A DNA stretch of 64,000 nucleotides from Eubacterium sp. AF16-48 (GTDB lineage Bacteria > Bacillota > Clostridia > Lachnospirales > Lachnospiraceae). The notes beneath the pieces were generated by a model. The model saw only the letters and a list, made by a program, of their open reading frames with translations, ran no database searches and was not told where the DNA came from. A program made the translations under genes and the position numbers. Positions 32,945-41,578 of the stretch are shown here, piece by piece. How positions within the stretch are numbered: position 1 is the stretch's first letter; each line of letters starts with the position of its first letter. The stretch lies in the NCBI RefSeq assembly GCF_003479405.1, contig NZ_QUHB01000005.1:124001-188000 (forward strand). The letters are read 5' to 3'.

Positions 32945-34597
32945 TTATTTCTTCTGTACATATTTAAGGCAGTCAAGTGTTACTGCTGCAAGAATAATGA
33001 TTCCTTCAAAAATAAACTGAAGGTTTGTATCAATTCCAAGAATTGTAAGTGAATATGTAAGAGATGTAAATATAAGAACACCTGTTACAACACCTGAGAT
33101 TTTACCAATACCACCTGTAAATGAAACACCACCTACTACGCAGGCTGCAATGGCATCCATATCCCATCCTTGTCCATAAGCTGCACTACCGGAACCAACC
33201 ATTCTGTTACATTCAAGCCATGAACCGAATCCATAAAGGATACCTGCAAGAATGAAAGCTCCCATTGTAACTTTAAATACTGATATACCGGAAACTGATG
33301 CTGCTTCAGGGTTTCCACCTACTGCAAATAAGTTCTTTCCAAAGGTTGTCTTATTCCAGATAAACCATACAACTGCTATTGCAACTACTGCCCACAAAAT
33401 AATTGTTGGGAATCCTCCCAGCTGTGGAATAAATATATTTGGAATTGCCGGATCAATGGCACCAAATGAAACACCCTTTGTTGCATAAGTTACAAGACCA
33501 AATATAATAAGCATGTTAGCCATAGTTGATATAAACGGATGCATCTTAAACTTCGCCATAAAGAAACCTGCAATCATTGCAAAGCATGTTGTAAGAATAA
33601 TACAAACAACTAAAGCAAATACTGCTCTTCCAGCAGGTGCCATATTGGAGAAATCAAATATATGTCCGAATACACCACCTGTGTTAATGCCATTATGCAT
33701 TATAATTGTTGAAGCAACCATGCCCATACCAACCATACGTCCAACAGAAAGGTCTGTTCCTGTTAAAAGAATCAATCCTGCAACTCCAAGGGCTAAGAAC
33801 ATTCTTGGTGATGCCTGCTGTAAAATATTAAGTATGTTTGTGTATGTAAGAAGCTGTGTATTTTTAACTACCGGTGTAATTGCACATAATGCAATAAAAA
33901 TCAAAATAATTACAATATACAAACCGTTTTTGTATAAAAACTGTGATAAATTAAATGTATATTTATAATTCTCCATTCTCTGCTGCATCTTCTGGGCAAA
34001 TGTATACTTTGATGTACGCAGCAAATCAATTAAATGATACTTATGCATATATGCATCATGTTTTCTGTCTTTAATTTCCTGACATTTTGATTCATGAGTC
34101 ATCTTAGCATCATATAATTTATTTTTATAAACATATTTTTCGTCTTTAATTTCTTCTGAATCTGATAATTTGCTTAAAGCAGCTTCATGTTCCTTTTTTA
34201 ATTCAGCACAAACTTTTTCATAATTTGTTTTTTCAACTGCTTTTTCACTTTCACAACTAGCTGAAACTTTACTGTAATACTGGCTGTCATAATTTTTTGA
34301 AAGATATTCTTCTGCCTGGGCAATAAGCTTTGAAACTTCATTCTTGTTTGAGCTTTCAACTGCCTTTGCCTTTTCTAAAGCCTTTTTGTCACTTTCAATA
34401 ATTTTTGCCTTTTCTTCTTTAGTTAAATTCTTGTTTTCCTTTACAATTGCCATGTGGTTCTTTAAACTTCTGACTTTATCTGAACCATCTGCACGTAAGG
34501 AATCTATTTGTTTCTGTATTTTTCCAACATATTCATCTATCGGCTTAAGAAGCTTTTGTTCTTCATCAACCGAAAGAATAACACCTTTCTCTGCCAT
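32945..34597 (-). CDS. mglC: Galactose/methyl-galactoside ABC permease with an N-terminal coiled-coil extension
   Basis: 550 residues, about 210 more than the usual MglC (about 336). Residues 1-215 are hydrophilic, strongly charged and predicted helical/coiled coil (many Lys, Glu, Ala, Ser; EEKAKIIESDKKALEKAKAV), with no membrane segment. The canonical BPD_transp_2 permease starts near 220 (FLYKNGLYIVIILIFIALC) and includes ALGVAGLILLTGTDLSVGRMVG. The ATG at 34597 has a good site, the frame is continuous, and the first in-frame Met near the membrane part (Met203/208) has no comparable start. The extension should lie in the cytoplasm, next to the MglA ATPases, and may regulate transport or scaffold other proteins. 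Confidence 0.9.
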   Translation of the reverse strand: MAEKGVILSVDEEQKLLKPIDEYVGKIQKQIDSLRADGSDKVRSLKNHMAIVKENKNLTKEEKAKIIESDKKALEKAKAVESSNKNEVSKLIAQAEEYLSKNYDSQYYSKVSASCESEKAVEKTNYEKVCAELKKEHEAALSKLSDSEEIKDEKYVYKNKLYDAKMTHESKCQEIKDRKHDAYMHKYHLIDLLRTSKYTFAQKMQQRMENYKYTFNLSQFLYKNGLYIVIILIFIALCAITPVVKNTQLLTYTNILNILQQASPRMFLALGVAGLILLTGTDLSVGRMVGMGMVASTIIMHNGINTGGVFGHIFDFSNMAPAGRAVFALVVCIILTTCFAMIAGFFMAKFKMHPFISTMANMLIIFGLVTYATKGVSFGAIDPAIPNIFIPQLGGFPTIILWAVVAIAVVWFIWNKTTFGKNLFAVGGNPEAASVSGISVFKVTMGAFILAGILYGFGSWLECNRMVGSGSAAYGQGWDMDAIAACVVGGVSFTGGIGKISGVVTGVLIFTSLTYSLTILGIDTNLQFIFEGIIILAAVTLDCLKYVQKK

Positions 34598-34615
34598 ATT
34601 AAATACTCCTCTCTC

Positions 34616-36124
34616 CTACAAATATTTAGCACTAAGCCTTAATAATTCTTCCTGATTTGTTTCATTTGTATTAACTATTCCTGCAAGATGTCCATTAGAC
34701 ATTACGCCAATACGATTTGTGATTCCTAATATCTCCGGCATTTCAGATGAAACAACTATTATTGTTTTTCCCTGTTTAGCCATATTAATAATCAACTCAT
34801 ATATTTCATATTTTGCGCCAACGTCAATACCTCTGGTAGGATCATCCATCATAAATACATTTGGTGAACGTTCAAGCCATTTACCAAATATTGCTTTTTG
34901 CTGATTTCCTCCTGAAAGATTTGAAATCATATCATCAGGTCCCATACACTTGGTGTGCATTACCTTTATTTCCTCTGCTGTTGCACGAACCATGTCATCC
35001 TTTGATAAAGCAATGCCTCTCTTATAATGATTCATGTTTGCAATGGTAGTATTAAATGTAATATCTCCTTTTAAGAAAAGACCGTTTGCTTTTCTTTCTT
35101 CCGTTATTAAAGCAAATCCATGATCCATGGCATCTTTAGGTGATGAAAAATTCATTACTTTTCCATCATACATTATATTACCTGCTGCTCGTGTTCTGAC
35201 ACCAAATATAGTTTCAAGGAGTTCTGTACGACCGGCTCCAACTAAACCGTATAATCCAAATATTTCACCTTTTCTTATATCAAAAGAAATATTTTGAAGT
35301 TTTGGTGCATATTTTGTAGAAAGATTTTCCACTGAGAAAATCACTTCTCCCGGTTTGTTGTCTACAGGTGGGAATCTGTTATCTAGGGAACGACCAACCA
35401 TAGCCGATATCAGCTCATTCATATTTGTATCTTTGCTGTCCTTAGTCATTACCAGACTTCCATCTCGTAAAACAGAAATTTCATCACATATCTCAAAAAT
35501 TTCGTCCATCTTATGGGATATATATATTAATGAAATTCCCTGACTTTTTAGTTGTCTCATCATTTTAAACAGCTTTTCTACTTCCGGTGCTGTTAATGAT
35601 GATGTAGGCTCGTCAAGTACGATTACCTTTGAATTATATGAAATAGCCTTTGCAATTTCACACATCTGTCTCTGGGACACAGACATTTTCTTCATTGGCT
35701 GTGTCATATTAACAGTTATTCCTAATTTTCTAAATAAATCGGAAGCTTCTTTTTTCATTCTTCCTTCGTCAACCATGCCTAATGAGTTTTTAGGATATCT
35801 GCCTAAAAACAGGTTGTCAACAACGCTTCTTTCGAGACACTGATTAAGTTCCTGATGAACCATGGCAACCCCGTTTTCAAGAGCATCTTTTGGACCGGAA
35901 AAATTAACTTCCCTTCCGTCTAATATTATTGTTCCTTCGTCCTTTTGATAGGTTCCGAAGAGACATTTCATCATTGTCGATTTACCTGCTCCATTTTCAC
36001 CCATAAGGCCCATTATTGATCCCGGTTTAACATTCAAATTAATATGTTTCAGAACCTTATTTCGGCCGAATGATTTACTCATGCCGTTAATCGACAGGAT
36101 GTATTCATTCTTATCTTCCACCAT
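34616..36124 (-). CDS. mglA: Galactose/methyl-galactoside ABC transporter ATP-binding protein
   Basis: 502 residues with two ABC cassettes. The first has Walker A GLMGENGAGKST, signature MSVSQRQMCEIAKA and Walker B VIVLDEPTSSL; the second has a degenerate Walker A (GLYGLVGAGRTE), signature LSGGNQQKAIFGKW and MMDDPTRGIDVGAK. This asymmetry is normal for MglA/RbsA-type proteins. It powers the importer with MglB and two MglC. It lies 18 bases before mglC and 84 bases after mglB. Confidence 0.96.
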   Translation of the reverse strand: MVEDKNEYILSINGMSKSFGRNKVLKHINLNVKPGSIMGLMGENGAGKSTMMKCLFGTYQKDEGTIILDGREVNFSGPKDALENGVAMVHQELNQCLERSVVDNLFLGRYPKNSLGMVDEGRMKKEASDLFRKLGITVNMTQPMKKMSVSQRQMCEIAKAISYNSKVIVLDEPTSSLTAPEVEKLFKMMRQLKSQGISLIYISHKMDEIFEICDEISVLRDGSLVMTKDSKDTNMNELISAMVGRSLDNRFPPVDNKPGEVIFSVENLSTKYAPKLQNISFDIRKGEIFGLYGLVGAGRTELLETIFGVRTRAAGNIMYDGKVMNFSSPKDAMDHGFALITEERKANGLFLKGDITFNTTIANMNHYKRGIALSKDDMVRATAEEIKVMHTKCMGPDDMISNLSGGNQQKAIFGKWLERSPNVFMMDDPTRGIDVGAKYEIYELIINMAKQGKTIIVVSSEMPEILGITNRIGVMSNGHLAGIVNTNETNQEELLRLSAKYL

Positions 36125-36208
36125 ATCTACACTTCCTCTTTCTTTTTCAAAGAAGGGAGGCTTTATTTCGCCACCCTTCCTGTTAATTATTTCAATTTAC
36201 CTTTAACT

Positions 36209-37480
36209 CTATTTTGAGAGAATTGATGTATATGAAGCTGCATTATCTGTTTTAACCATGTTAATTGCGAATGCATCATATTCACCCGGATTTCCTAAAC
36301 GGTTAGTAATATTTGATTCTGTCTGTCCGTCACCACCAATATAATCTACCTTAAGGTTAAGAAGGTCATCATACTTTTCAAGTAATGGCTGGTATGTTGA
36401 GCTAAGGAAGTTGTCTGATGCATTGTAAATGTTAAGCCATACTTTCTTTTCTGCGCTCTTGCTTGAATCAAGCTTTTTTGAAACCTTGTCGTAAATCTTT
36501 GTTGAATCTGTAAAATCTTTGTAGTTGTCAGCTGTTACAGCAACGTTTAATGCGTAATATGATCTTTCTTCTTCGCTGTATCTGTAATCTTCATCCTTTG
36601 TAAGGCTGTTTCCTGCATCGTCAGGTGTTCCAATTCCTGTATCAATATCTACACCATCAAGTGCATTACGGAGAACTCTAAGTGTAAGGTATGCCTGAAC
36701 ATCAGCATGCTGTGAAATTGTTCCGCCGTATCCTTCTGCTATAGCTGCTACTGCATCGCTGTTAGCATCATATCCAAATGTTGGAACCTTGTTGTCCTTA
36801 GCCCATGCATTAAACATTGACATTCCCATACCATCATTATTTGATACAACTACATCAATCTGTTTGCCAAATGAAGCTGTCCATGTTCCAATGGCATTTC
36901 CTGCTGTTGCTGCATCCCATGTTGCACCGGCTGAATTCTTCATTTCCTGTGATGCTAACTCTCTGACTGTATATGTCTTTCCATTAACTTCCAAAGTTGC
37001 ATCCTGTACAGCTTTTGATTTGCCGTCTACGTTGGTTCCTGCCGGTGATGAATCAACACTTCCGTCTTTCTTTACAGCTGTTCCGAGAGCTGTACGAACA
37101 CCACATGTACGTGCGATTGAATCATTGTGTCCGATATCTCCGATGGCAAGAACATAACCGATTATTCCGTCTCCATTTCTATCGATTTTGTCGATGTTTG
37201 CCTTAATGTAATCTAATACCATCTGTCCCTGAAGTTCTGCACCCTGGTTAGCATCAAATCCTACATAATATGTATCTTTGTTGAAATTAAGTGCTGTTGT
37301 GTCAAGAGCGCCTGTGGAGCTGTTTGACGGCTGACGGTTAAACCAGCATAATGGCTTATCCTTATTTGCCACTGAACCGGTTGAAGTTCCTCCTGAACTT
37401 CCTCCTGATGATCCGCAGCCTACCATTGACATTCCAAGGGCTGCTGCAACTAAAACTGTTAAAAACTTTGATCTTCTCAT
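36209..37480 (-). CDS. mglB: Galactose/glucose-binding lipoprotein MglB with circularly permuted domain order
   Basis: 423 residues. Lipoprotein signal with lipobox MVGC (Cys22) and a Gly/Ser linker to 40. The family segments are all present but in rotated order: KPLCWFNRQP (42-51), YYVGFDANQGAELQGQ (71-86), DRNGDGIIGYVLAIGDIGHND (Ca-loop region, 100-120), VVVSNNDGMGM (210-220), FGYDAN (235-240), then at the C-terminus VWLNIYNASDNFLSS (347-361) and DAFAINMVKTDNAA (402-415). In normal MglB the last two come first. An insert of about 55 residues (142-197) is also present. The protein ends exactly where the normal chain would continue into KPLxWFNRQP. It is the first gene of mglBAC and presumably binds the sugar outside the cell. 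Confidence 0.92.
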   Translation of the reverse strand: MRRSKFLTVLVAAALGMSMVGCGSSGGSSGGTSTGSVANKDKPLCWFNRQPSNSSTGALDTTALNFNKDTYYVGFDANQGAELQGQMVLDYIKANIDKIDRNGDGIIGYVLAIGDIGHNDSIARTCGVRTALGTAVKKDGSVDSSPAGTNVDGKSKAVQDATLEVNGKTYTVRELASQEMKNSAGATWDAATAGNAIGTWTASFGKQIDVVVSNNDGMGMSMFNAWAKDNKVPTFGYDANSDAVAAIAEGYGGTISQHADVQAYLTLRVLRNALDGVDIDTGIGTPDDAGNSLTKDEDYRYSEEERSYYALNVAVTADNYKDFTDSTKIYDKVSKKLDSSKSAEKKVWLNIYNASDNFLSSTYQPLLEKYDDLLNLKVDYIGGDGQTESNITNRLGNPGEYDAFAINMVKTDNAASYTSILSK

Positions 37481-37541
37481 CTTAATATTCCTCCTATTTG
37501 TTAATATTGTTGTTTTTTCCCTGTCTTTATTGACTAACTTT

Positions 37542-37547
37542 ATTATA
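37542..37547 (-). promoter_or_regulatory. -10 box of the mglBAC promoter
   Basis: TATAAT on the minus strand 62 bases before the mglB start, with no recognisable -35 box at the right distance; the upstream 90 bases are very AT-rich. This suits an activator-dependent promoter. A TTTACTAAA box like those near galK lies further upstream at 37632-37640. Confidence 0.5.
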
Positions 37548-37660
37548 ATTTCATTTCTTTTTAGAAAAAATAGAATATTTTTAGGTAAATTATCAAAATT
37601 TTACTGTTTTTTAATAATTTTTATAGATATTTTTACTAAAATCGTTTTTATGTTAAAGGT

Positions 37661-37722
37661 AAAAAAATAGTATTCATGAAACTAAAGTTTAAAAAGTCTT
37701 TAATTTCCGAATACTATTTTTT
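37661..37722 (-). terminator. Terminator of the aldo/keto reductase gene
   Basis: AAAAAATAGTATTC and GAATACTATTTTTTT form a 14-pair stem with a long loop, starting 19 bases after the stop codon. Confidence 0.75.
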
Positions 37723-37740
37723 AGTTATTTATTATGCTAA

Positions 37741-38733
37741 TTACATTAAACTTATATTATCAATAGCTTTTCTTTCTTCCTTGGAAAATTCTGTATTATT
37801 TATACATCCAATGTTATCAAGAATCTGTGACGGTCTTGAAGCTCCTACTAGCACGCTGGTAATATCACCATCTCTCAAAATCCATGATAATGCCATTTGC
37901 GCTAAAGTCTGTCCTCTTTTTGCTGCAATTCCTCTTAATGCCTTAACCCTGTTTATTTTTTCTTCAGTTATGGCATTTTCTTTAAGGAAACGTCCATCTG
38001 TACGGACACGGCTGTCCTCAGGGATACCGTTAATATATCTGTCTGTTAATACTCCCTGCTCTAACGGACAGAATGTTATTACTCCTATTCCATTAGAAGC
38101 AGCATAATCTTTTAATCCGTCATTTTCTATTGTTCTGTCAAAAATGGAATATCTTCTCTGATTTATTATAAAAGGTGTTCCATATTCGTTAAACAGCTTA
38201 ACAGCTTCCATGGTCTGTTCTCTATTGTAATTTGAAATACCTATGTACAAAGCTTTACCGCTTTTTACAATTCCGTCTAAGGCTCTCACTGTTTCCTCTA
38301 AAGGCGTATTAGGATCAGGTCTGTGATGATAAAAAATATCAACATAATCCAGTCCCATTCTTTTAAGACTTTGATTAAGACTTGCCACAAGATATTTTTT
38401 ACTTCCCCCATCACCGTAAGGTCCCTGCCACATACCGTATCCTGCCTTGGTAGAAATAATTATTTCATCTCTGTATGCATCAAGCCCTCTCTTTAATATT
38501 CTTCCAAAATTCTCTTCTGCCGCTCCTGCTACAGGTCCGTAGTTATTAGCCAAATCAAAGTAAGTTATTCCATTGTCAAAGGCGGTATAGCACATTTCTG
38601 TCATGTTATCAAAATTTCCGTTAGAACCAAAGTTATGCCATAGTCCCAGAGAAACCTGTGGCAACATTAATCCACTGTTTCCGCACCTTGAATACTTCAT
38701 TTTTTCATATCTTTTTTCATCTGCAATATACAT
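37741..38733 (-). CDS. Aldo/keto reductase (YghZ-like)
   Basis: 330 residues. AKR marks: GLMLPQVSLGLWHNFG, YFDLANNYGP (with the catalytic Asp and Tyr), IISTKAGYGMWQGPYGDGGSKKY (catalytic Lys), YVDIFYHHRPD (His) and the NADPH-site residues in VLVGASRPSQI. The GPYGDGGSKK insert is typical of the YghZ/Gpr subgroup that reduces L-glyceraldehyde-3-phosphate and other aldehydes. It stands alone with its own terminator, between mglB and spoVT. Confidence 0.92.
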   Translation of the reverse strand: MYIADEKRYEKMKYSRCGNSGLMLPQVSLGLWHNFGSNGNFDNMTEMCYTAFDNGITYFDLANNYGPVAGAAEENFGRILKRGLDAYRDEIIISTKAGYGMWQGPYGDGGSKKYLVASLNQSLKRMGLDYVDIFYHHRPDPNTPLEETVRALDGIVKSGKALYIGISNYNREQTMEAVKLFNEYGTPFIINQRRYSIFDRTIENDGLKDYAASNGIGVITFCPLEQGVLTDRYINGIPEDSRVRTDGRFLKENAITEEKINRVKALRGIAAKRGQTLAQMALSWILRDGDITSVLVGASRPSQILDNIGCINNTEFSKEERKAIDNISLM

Positions 38734-38874
38734 ATTTTCATCCTTTCCGTGTAAATATACACTCCTGTCACGTTTATTATTAATGGTATTTTGTCACTTA
38801 TAAATATTTTTGTCAATTTAATATTTTTTGCTGTTATCACTTATTTTTTTCAATTACTCCTTATTATTTATATT

Positions 38875-38953
38875 GCAAATAAAAGCCCGGAAACTGTTAT
38901 TTACAATAGTATTTTCTAGTCTTTACTAGGTTTATAACAATTTCGGGCTTTTA
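38875..38953 (-). terminator. Terminator of spoVT
   Basis: Minus-strand AAAAGCCCGAAA at the base pairs with TTTCCGGGCTTTT across a long loop, then a T-run. Eight bases after the spoVT stop. Confidence 0.75.
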
Positions 38954-38960
38954 TAATATT

Positions 38961-39509
38961 TTATGCTTCCATCTGGCGTCCGAGAAATTCAGCCGCCACT
39001 CCTGCTAACTTCTGCTCCGTGACACTTACCTTCTGCTTTTCATCCTTTGAAAGAATGATTACGCTTCCTATTATGTCACCTTCACATATTATTGGATAAA
39101 TAATCTGATCCATCTCAGGTGCTTCCATACCTTCAACTATTGGTATAGCCTTTTCAACTCCATTTTCTGTGGTAAGATTTTCCCTTGCTTCTAATAGATT
39201 TTCTAATTCCTTACTAATTCCTCTGCCTATTAATTCCTTTTTGGCTCCTCCTGCTACGGCAATTACCTGATCTCTGTCAGTTATCACTATACGATATCCT
39301 GACACCTGTGCAAGACTTTCCGCATATTGCTTGGCAAAACTGTCAATTTCACCTATTGGAGAATATTTTTTTAGAATTATTTCTCCTTCTCTATTAGTAA
39401 AAATCTCCATGGGATCACCTTCTCTAATTCTAAGAGTCCGTCGGATTTCCTTAGGAACTACAACTCTTCCCAAATCGTCTATTCTTCTGACTATACCTGT
39501 TGCTTTCAT
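38961..39509 (-). CDS. spoVT: Stage V sporulation protein T
   Basis: 182 residues: an N-terminal AbrB-type swapped-hairpin DNA-binding domain (MKATGIVRRIDDLGRVVVPKEIR) and a C-terminal GAF-like domain (about 55-178). SpoVT is made in the forespore under sigma-G and tunes late sporulation genes. Length and both domains match the family. Monocistronic with its own terminator. Confidence 0.95.
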   Translation of the reverse strand: MKATGIVRRIDDLGRVVVPKEIRRTLRIREGDPMEIFTNREGEIILKKYSPIGEIDSFAKQYAESLAQVSGYRIVITDRDQVIAVAGGAKKELIGRGISKELENLLEARENLTTENGVEKAIPIVEGMEAPEMDQIIYPIICEGDIIGSVIILSKDEKQKVSVTEQKLAGVAAEFLGRQMEA

Positions 39510-39747
39510 ATACCCACTTTTCCTCCATTATCAAATTTATAGTGATTTTGCTTTTTCTTATGTCTGGCAAAATCCCGTTTTGCTAAATAAAAGCTTTGGA
39601 GTTATTATGTGGAAAAATTAAGAAAATATTCTTTTATTCTACATATACTACTGTTGAATTTATGTTATTCTGTATCCTTAATATGTATAAATTCTTTTAG
39701 CATTTCCATATTAATGCAGGTTACAATATGCATAATCTCCTTCCACC

Positions 39748-40929
39748 TTAATAGTTTTCTTCATGTACTTCAAAGTAACTCTTCGGATGATTACATACCG
39801 GACATACCTCCGGTGCCTTCGTTCCTACCACAATATGTCCACAGTTACGGCATTCCCATACCTTAACTTCACTCTTTTCAAACACCTGTGCAGTTTCAAT
39901 ATTCTTAAGGAGGGCACGATATCTCTCTTCATGGTGCTTCTCAATCTCTCCTACAGCCCTGAATTTTGCTGCAAGCTCAGGGAATCCTTCTTCCTCAGCT
40001 GTTTTCGCAAATCCCTCATACATATCTGTCCATTCATAATTTTCGCCTTCTGCAGCTGCCGCCAGATTTTCCTTTGTATCACCGATTCCTGCTAATTCCT
40101 TGAACCACATCTTTGCATGTTCTTTCTCGTTATCTGCTGTTTTTAAAAATAAAGCTGACATCTGCTCGTAGCCTTCCTTTTTCGCTACAGAAGCAAAATA
40201 GGTATACTTATTTCTTGCCTGTGATTCCCCTGCAAATGCCTCCTGTAAATTTTTCTCTGTCTGTGTTCCCGCATATTTGTTTGCTGCCATTTCTTTTACC
40301 TCCGTTTTCTTTACTACTTTTTCAAAATCTGATGCCGGGTGCTTGCACAAAGGACATATAAAGTCATCCGGTAATTCTTCGCCTACATATTCGTATCCGC
40401 AAATTCTGCAACGCCATATTGTCTGACCATCCTCCGTCTTTCCAACTTTCTCTGGCTTAGGCTTAATATTATTCTGGTAATAATCATATGTTACTGAAGG
40501 AACATTACTTAAAACTTCCATATCAGTTATCTCACCCATAAACATTGTATGGGAACCTAAATCCTCTGTTTTATTAACTGTTACAGAAATGTATGCATTT
40601 GTACCTTCTGTAACATAGTAAATACCGTTTGAACCTCTGGCACACTTTTCAAATGCTTCAAATTTATTAACATTCCTTCCTGATTGAAAGCCAAAATGTT
40701 TGAACAATTCAAACTGTGCATTCTGACTCAGGACCGATACTGTGAATTTTCCGGTTCTTTGAATCATATCATGAGTGTAATTTGCTTTGTTAACGCAGAT
40801 ACTTAACTGGTTTGGTTCTGAAGCTGCCTGAATAGCAGTATTAATGATACAACCATTATCTTTTTCGTCTTCCTTAGCAGTCAGTACAAACAATCCATAA
40901 CTCAACTTATACATTGCTTTCCTATCCAT
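39748..40929 (-). CDS. Flavin reductase-rubredoxin-rubrerythrin-rubredoxin fusion protein
   Basis: 393 residues with four modules in order: a flavin reductase-like FMN domain (1-155, [26 protein letters not shown]), a rubredoxin (about 168-205, [10 protein letters not shown] and CPLCKHP), a rubrerythrin diiron domain (about 213-350, with [25 protein letters not shown] and [11 protein letters not shown]) and a C-terminal rubredoxin-like knuckle ([10 protein letters not shown] and CPVCNHP). It should pass electrons from reduced flavin through rubredoxin to a peroxide-reducing diiron site, all in one chain, for peroxide or oxygen defence in the cytoplasm. It overlaps the perR stop by eight bases and so is controlled with it. 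Confidence 0.92.
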   Translation of the reverse strand: MDRKAMYKLSYGLFVLTAKEDEKDNGCIINTAIQAASEPNQLSICVNKANYTHDMIQRTGKFTVSVLSQNAQFELFKHFGFQSGRNVNKFEAFEKCARGSNGIYYVTEGTNAYISVTVNKTEDLGSHTMFMGEITDMEVLSNVPSVTYDYYQNNIKPKPEKVGKTEDGQTIWRCRICGYEYVGEELPDDFICPLCKHPASDFEKVVKKTEVKEMAANKYAGTQTEKNLQEAFAGESQARNKYTYFASVAKKEGYEQMSALFLKTADNEKEHAKMWFKELAGIGDTKENLAAAAEGENYEWTDMYEGFAKTAEEEGFPELAAKFRAVGEIEKHHEERYRALLKNIETAQVFEKSEVKVWECRNCGHIVVGTKAPEVCPVCNHPKSYFEVHEENY

Positions 40930-41329
40930 ATTTTTCCTCCTTTACCTTCTCCCTGCATTTTGAGCAAATACCTTTAAATGAAATATCATAATCCAAAAAT
41001 TTAGTTCCATGAGTGTTATGAATTCTCTCCATCAAGTCCAATATTTCATCCATATCCACATCTGAAACCTCACCGCACTTTACGCATCTGACATGATAGT
41101 GATTTTTCAACGTAAAATCGAACCGGTTCGGTCCATCCGGGACTTCAACCTTTCTTAAAGCACCTTCTTCTACCAATATATCAAGATTTCTATATACAGT
41201 TCCTTTTCCAATTGTAGGATATGCTTCTTTAATAAAATCATACACTTCATTTGCTGTAACATGTCTTTTCATCTCGTATACAGCATTTCGTACCAGATCC
41301 TTCTGTATGGTGTTCCTTCTGTTTGTCAT
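40922..41329 (-). CDS. perR: Fur-family regulator, probably PerR
   Basis: 135 residues. Winged helix (about 1-80, with [18 protein letters not shown]), and metal sites: [16 protein letters not shown] with the first CxxC and a C-terminal CSKCR for structural zinc. Coupling to the rubrerythrin fusion gene favours a peroxide-sensing PerR role over iron (Fur) or zinc (Zur), but the sequence alone does not prove it. A Per-box-like palindrome lies just upstream at 41349-41361, suggesting autoregulation. Confidence 0.88.
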   Translation of the reverse strand: MTNRRNTIQKDLVRNAVYEMKRHVTANEVYDFIKEAYPTIGKGTVYRNLDILVEEGALRKVEVPDGPNRFDFTLKNHYHVRCVKCGEVSDVDMDEILDLMERIHNTHGTKFLDYDISFKGICSKCREKVKEEKYG

Positions 41330-41348
41330 TCGTCCTCCTTATTAGGAT

Positions 41349-41361
41349 TTATTCTTAATAA
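41349..41361. promoter_or_regulatory. Per/Fur box-like palindrome upstream of perR
   Basis: TTATTCTTAATAA, an inverted repeat resembling the TTATAATnATTATAA Per box, ending 20 bases before the perR start codon. Confidence 0.45.
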
Positions 41362-41510
41362 GGATTATATATCAGCATTTTAAAATTGTCAACAAGTTGT
41401 TGACGATTGCGTTTTTATGATTATGCAGGGACATGATATTCAGATAATTAATAAACGTAATAGTAATTTGTATATAGCTTTGTTATTTTAAAAAGACATA
41501 TGTAAACAAC

Positions 41511-41554
41511 CAAGGCGGATTGTCACGAATATTTGTCCGCAACAATCCGCCTTG
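41511..41554 (-). terminator. Terminator of the second aldo/keto reductase gene
   Basis: Minus-strand CAAGGCGGATTGT pairs with ACAATCCGCCTTG (13 perfect pairs), followed by GTTGTTT. Confidence 0.8.
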
Positions 41555-41578
41555 ATTAAATTCATTCCACCTATAAAA

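Noticed and set aside
36209..37480. MglB interpreted as a truncated protein lacking its N-terminal lobe
   Set aside because: The missing N-terminal motifs are present at the C-terminus in proper order, so rotation explains the sequence better than loss.
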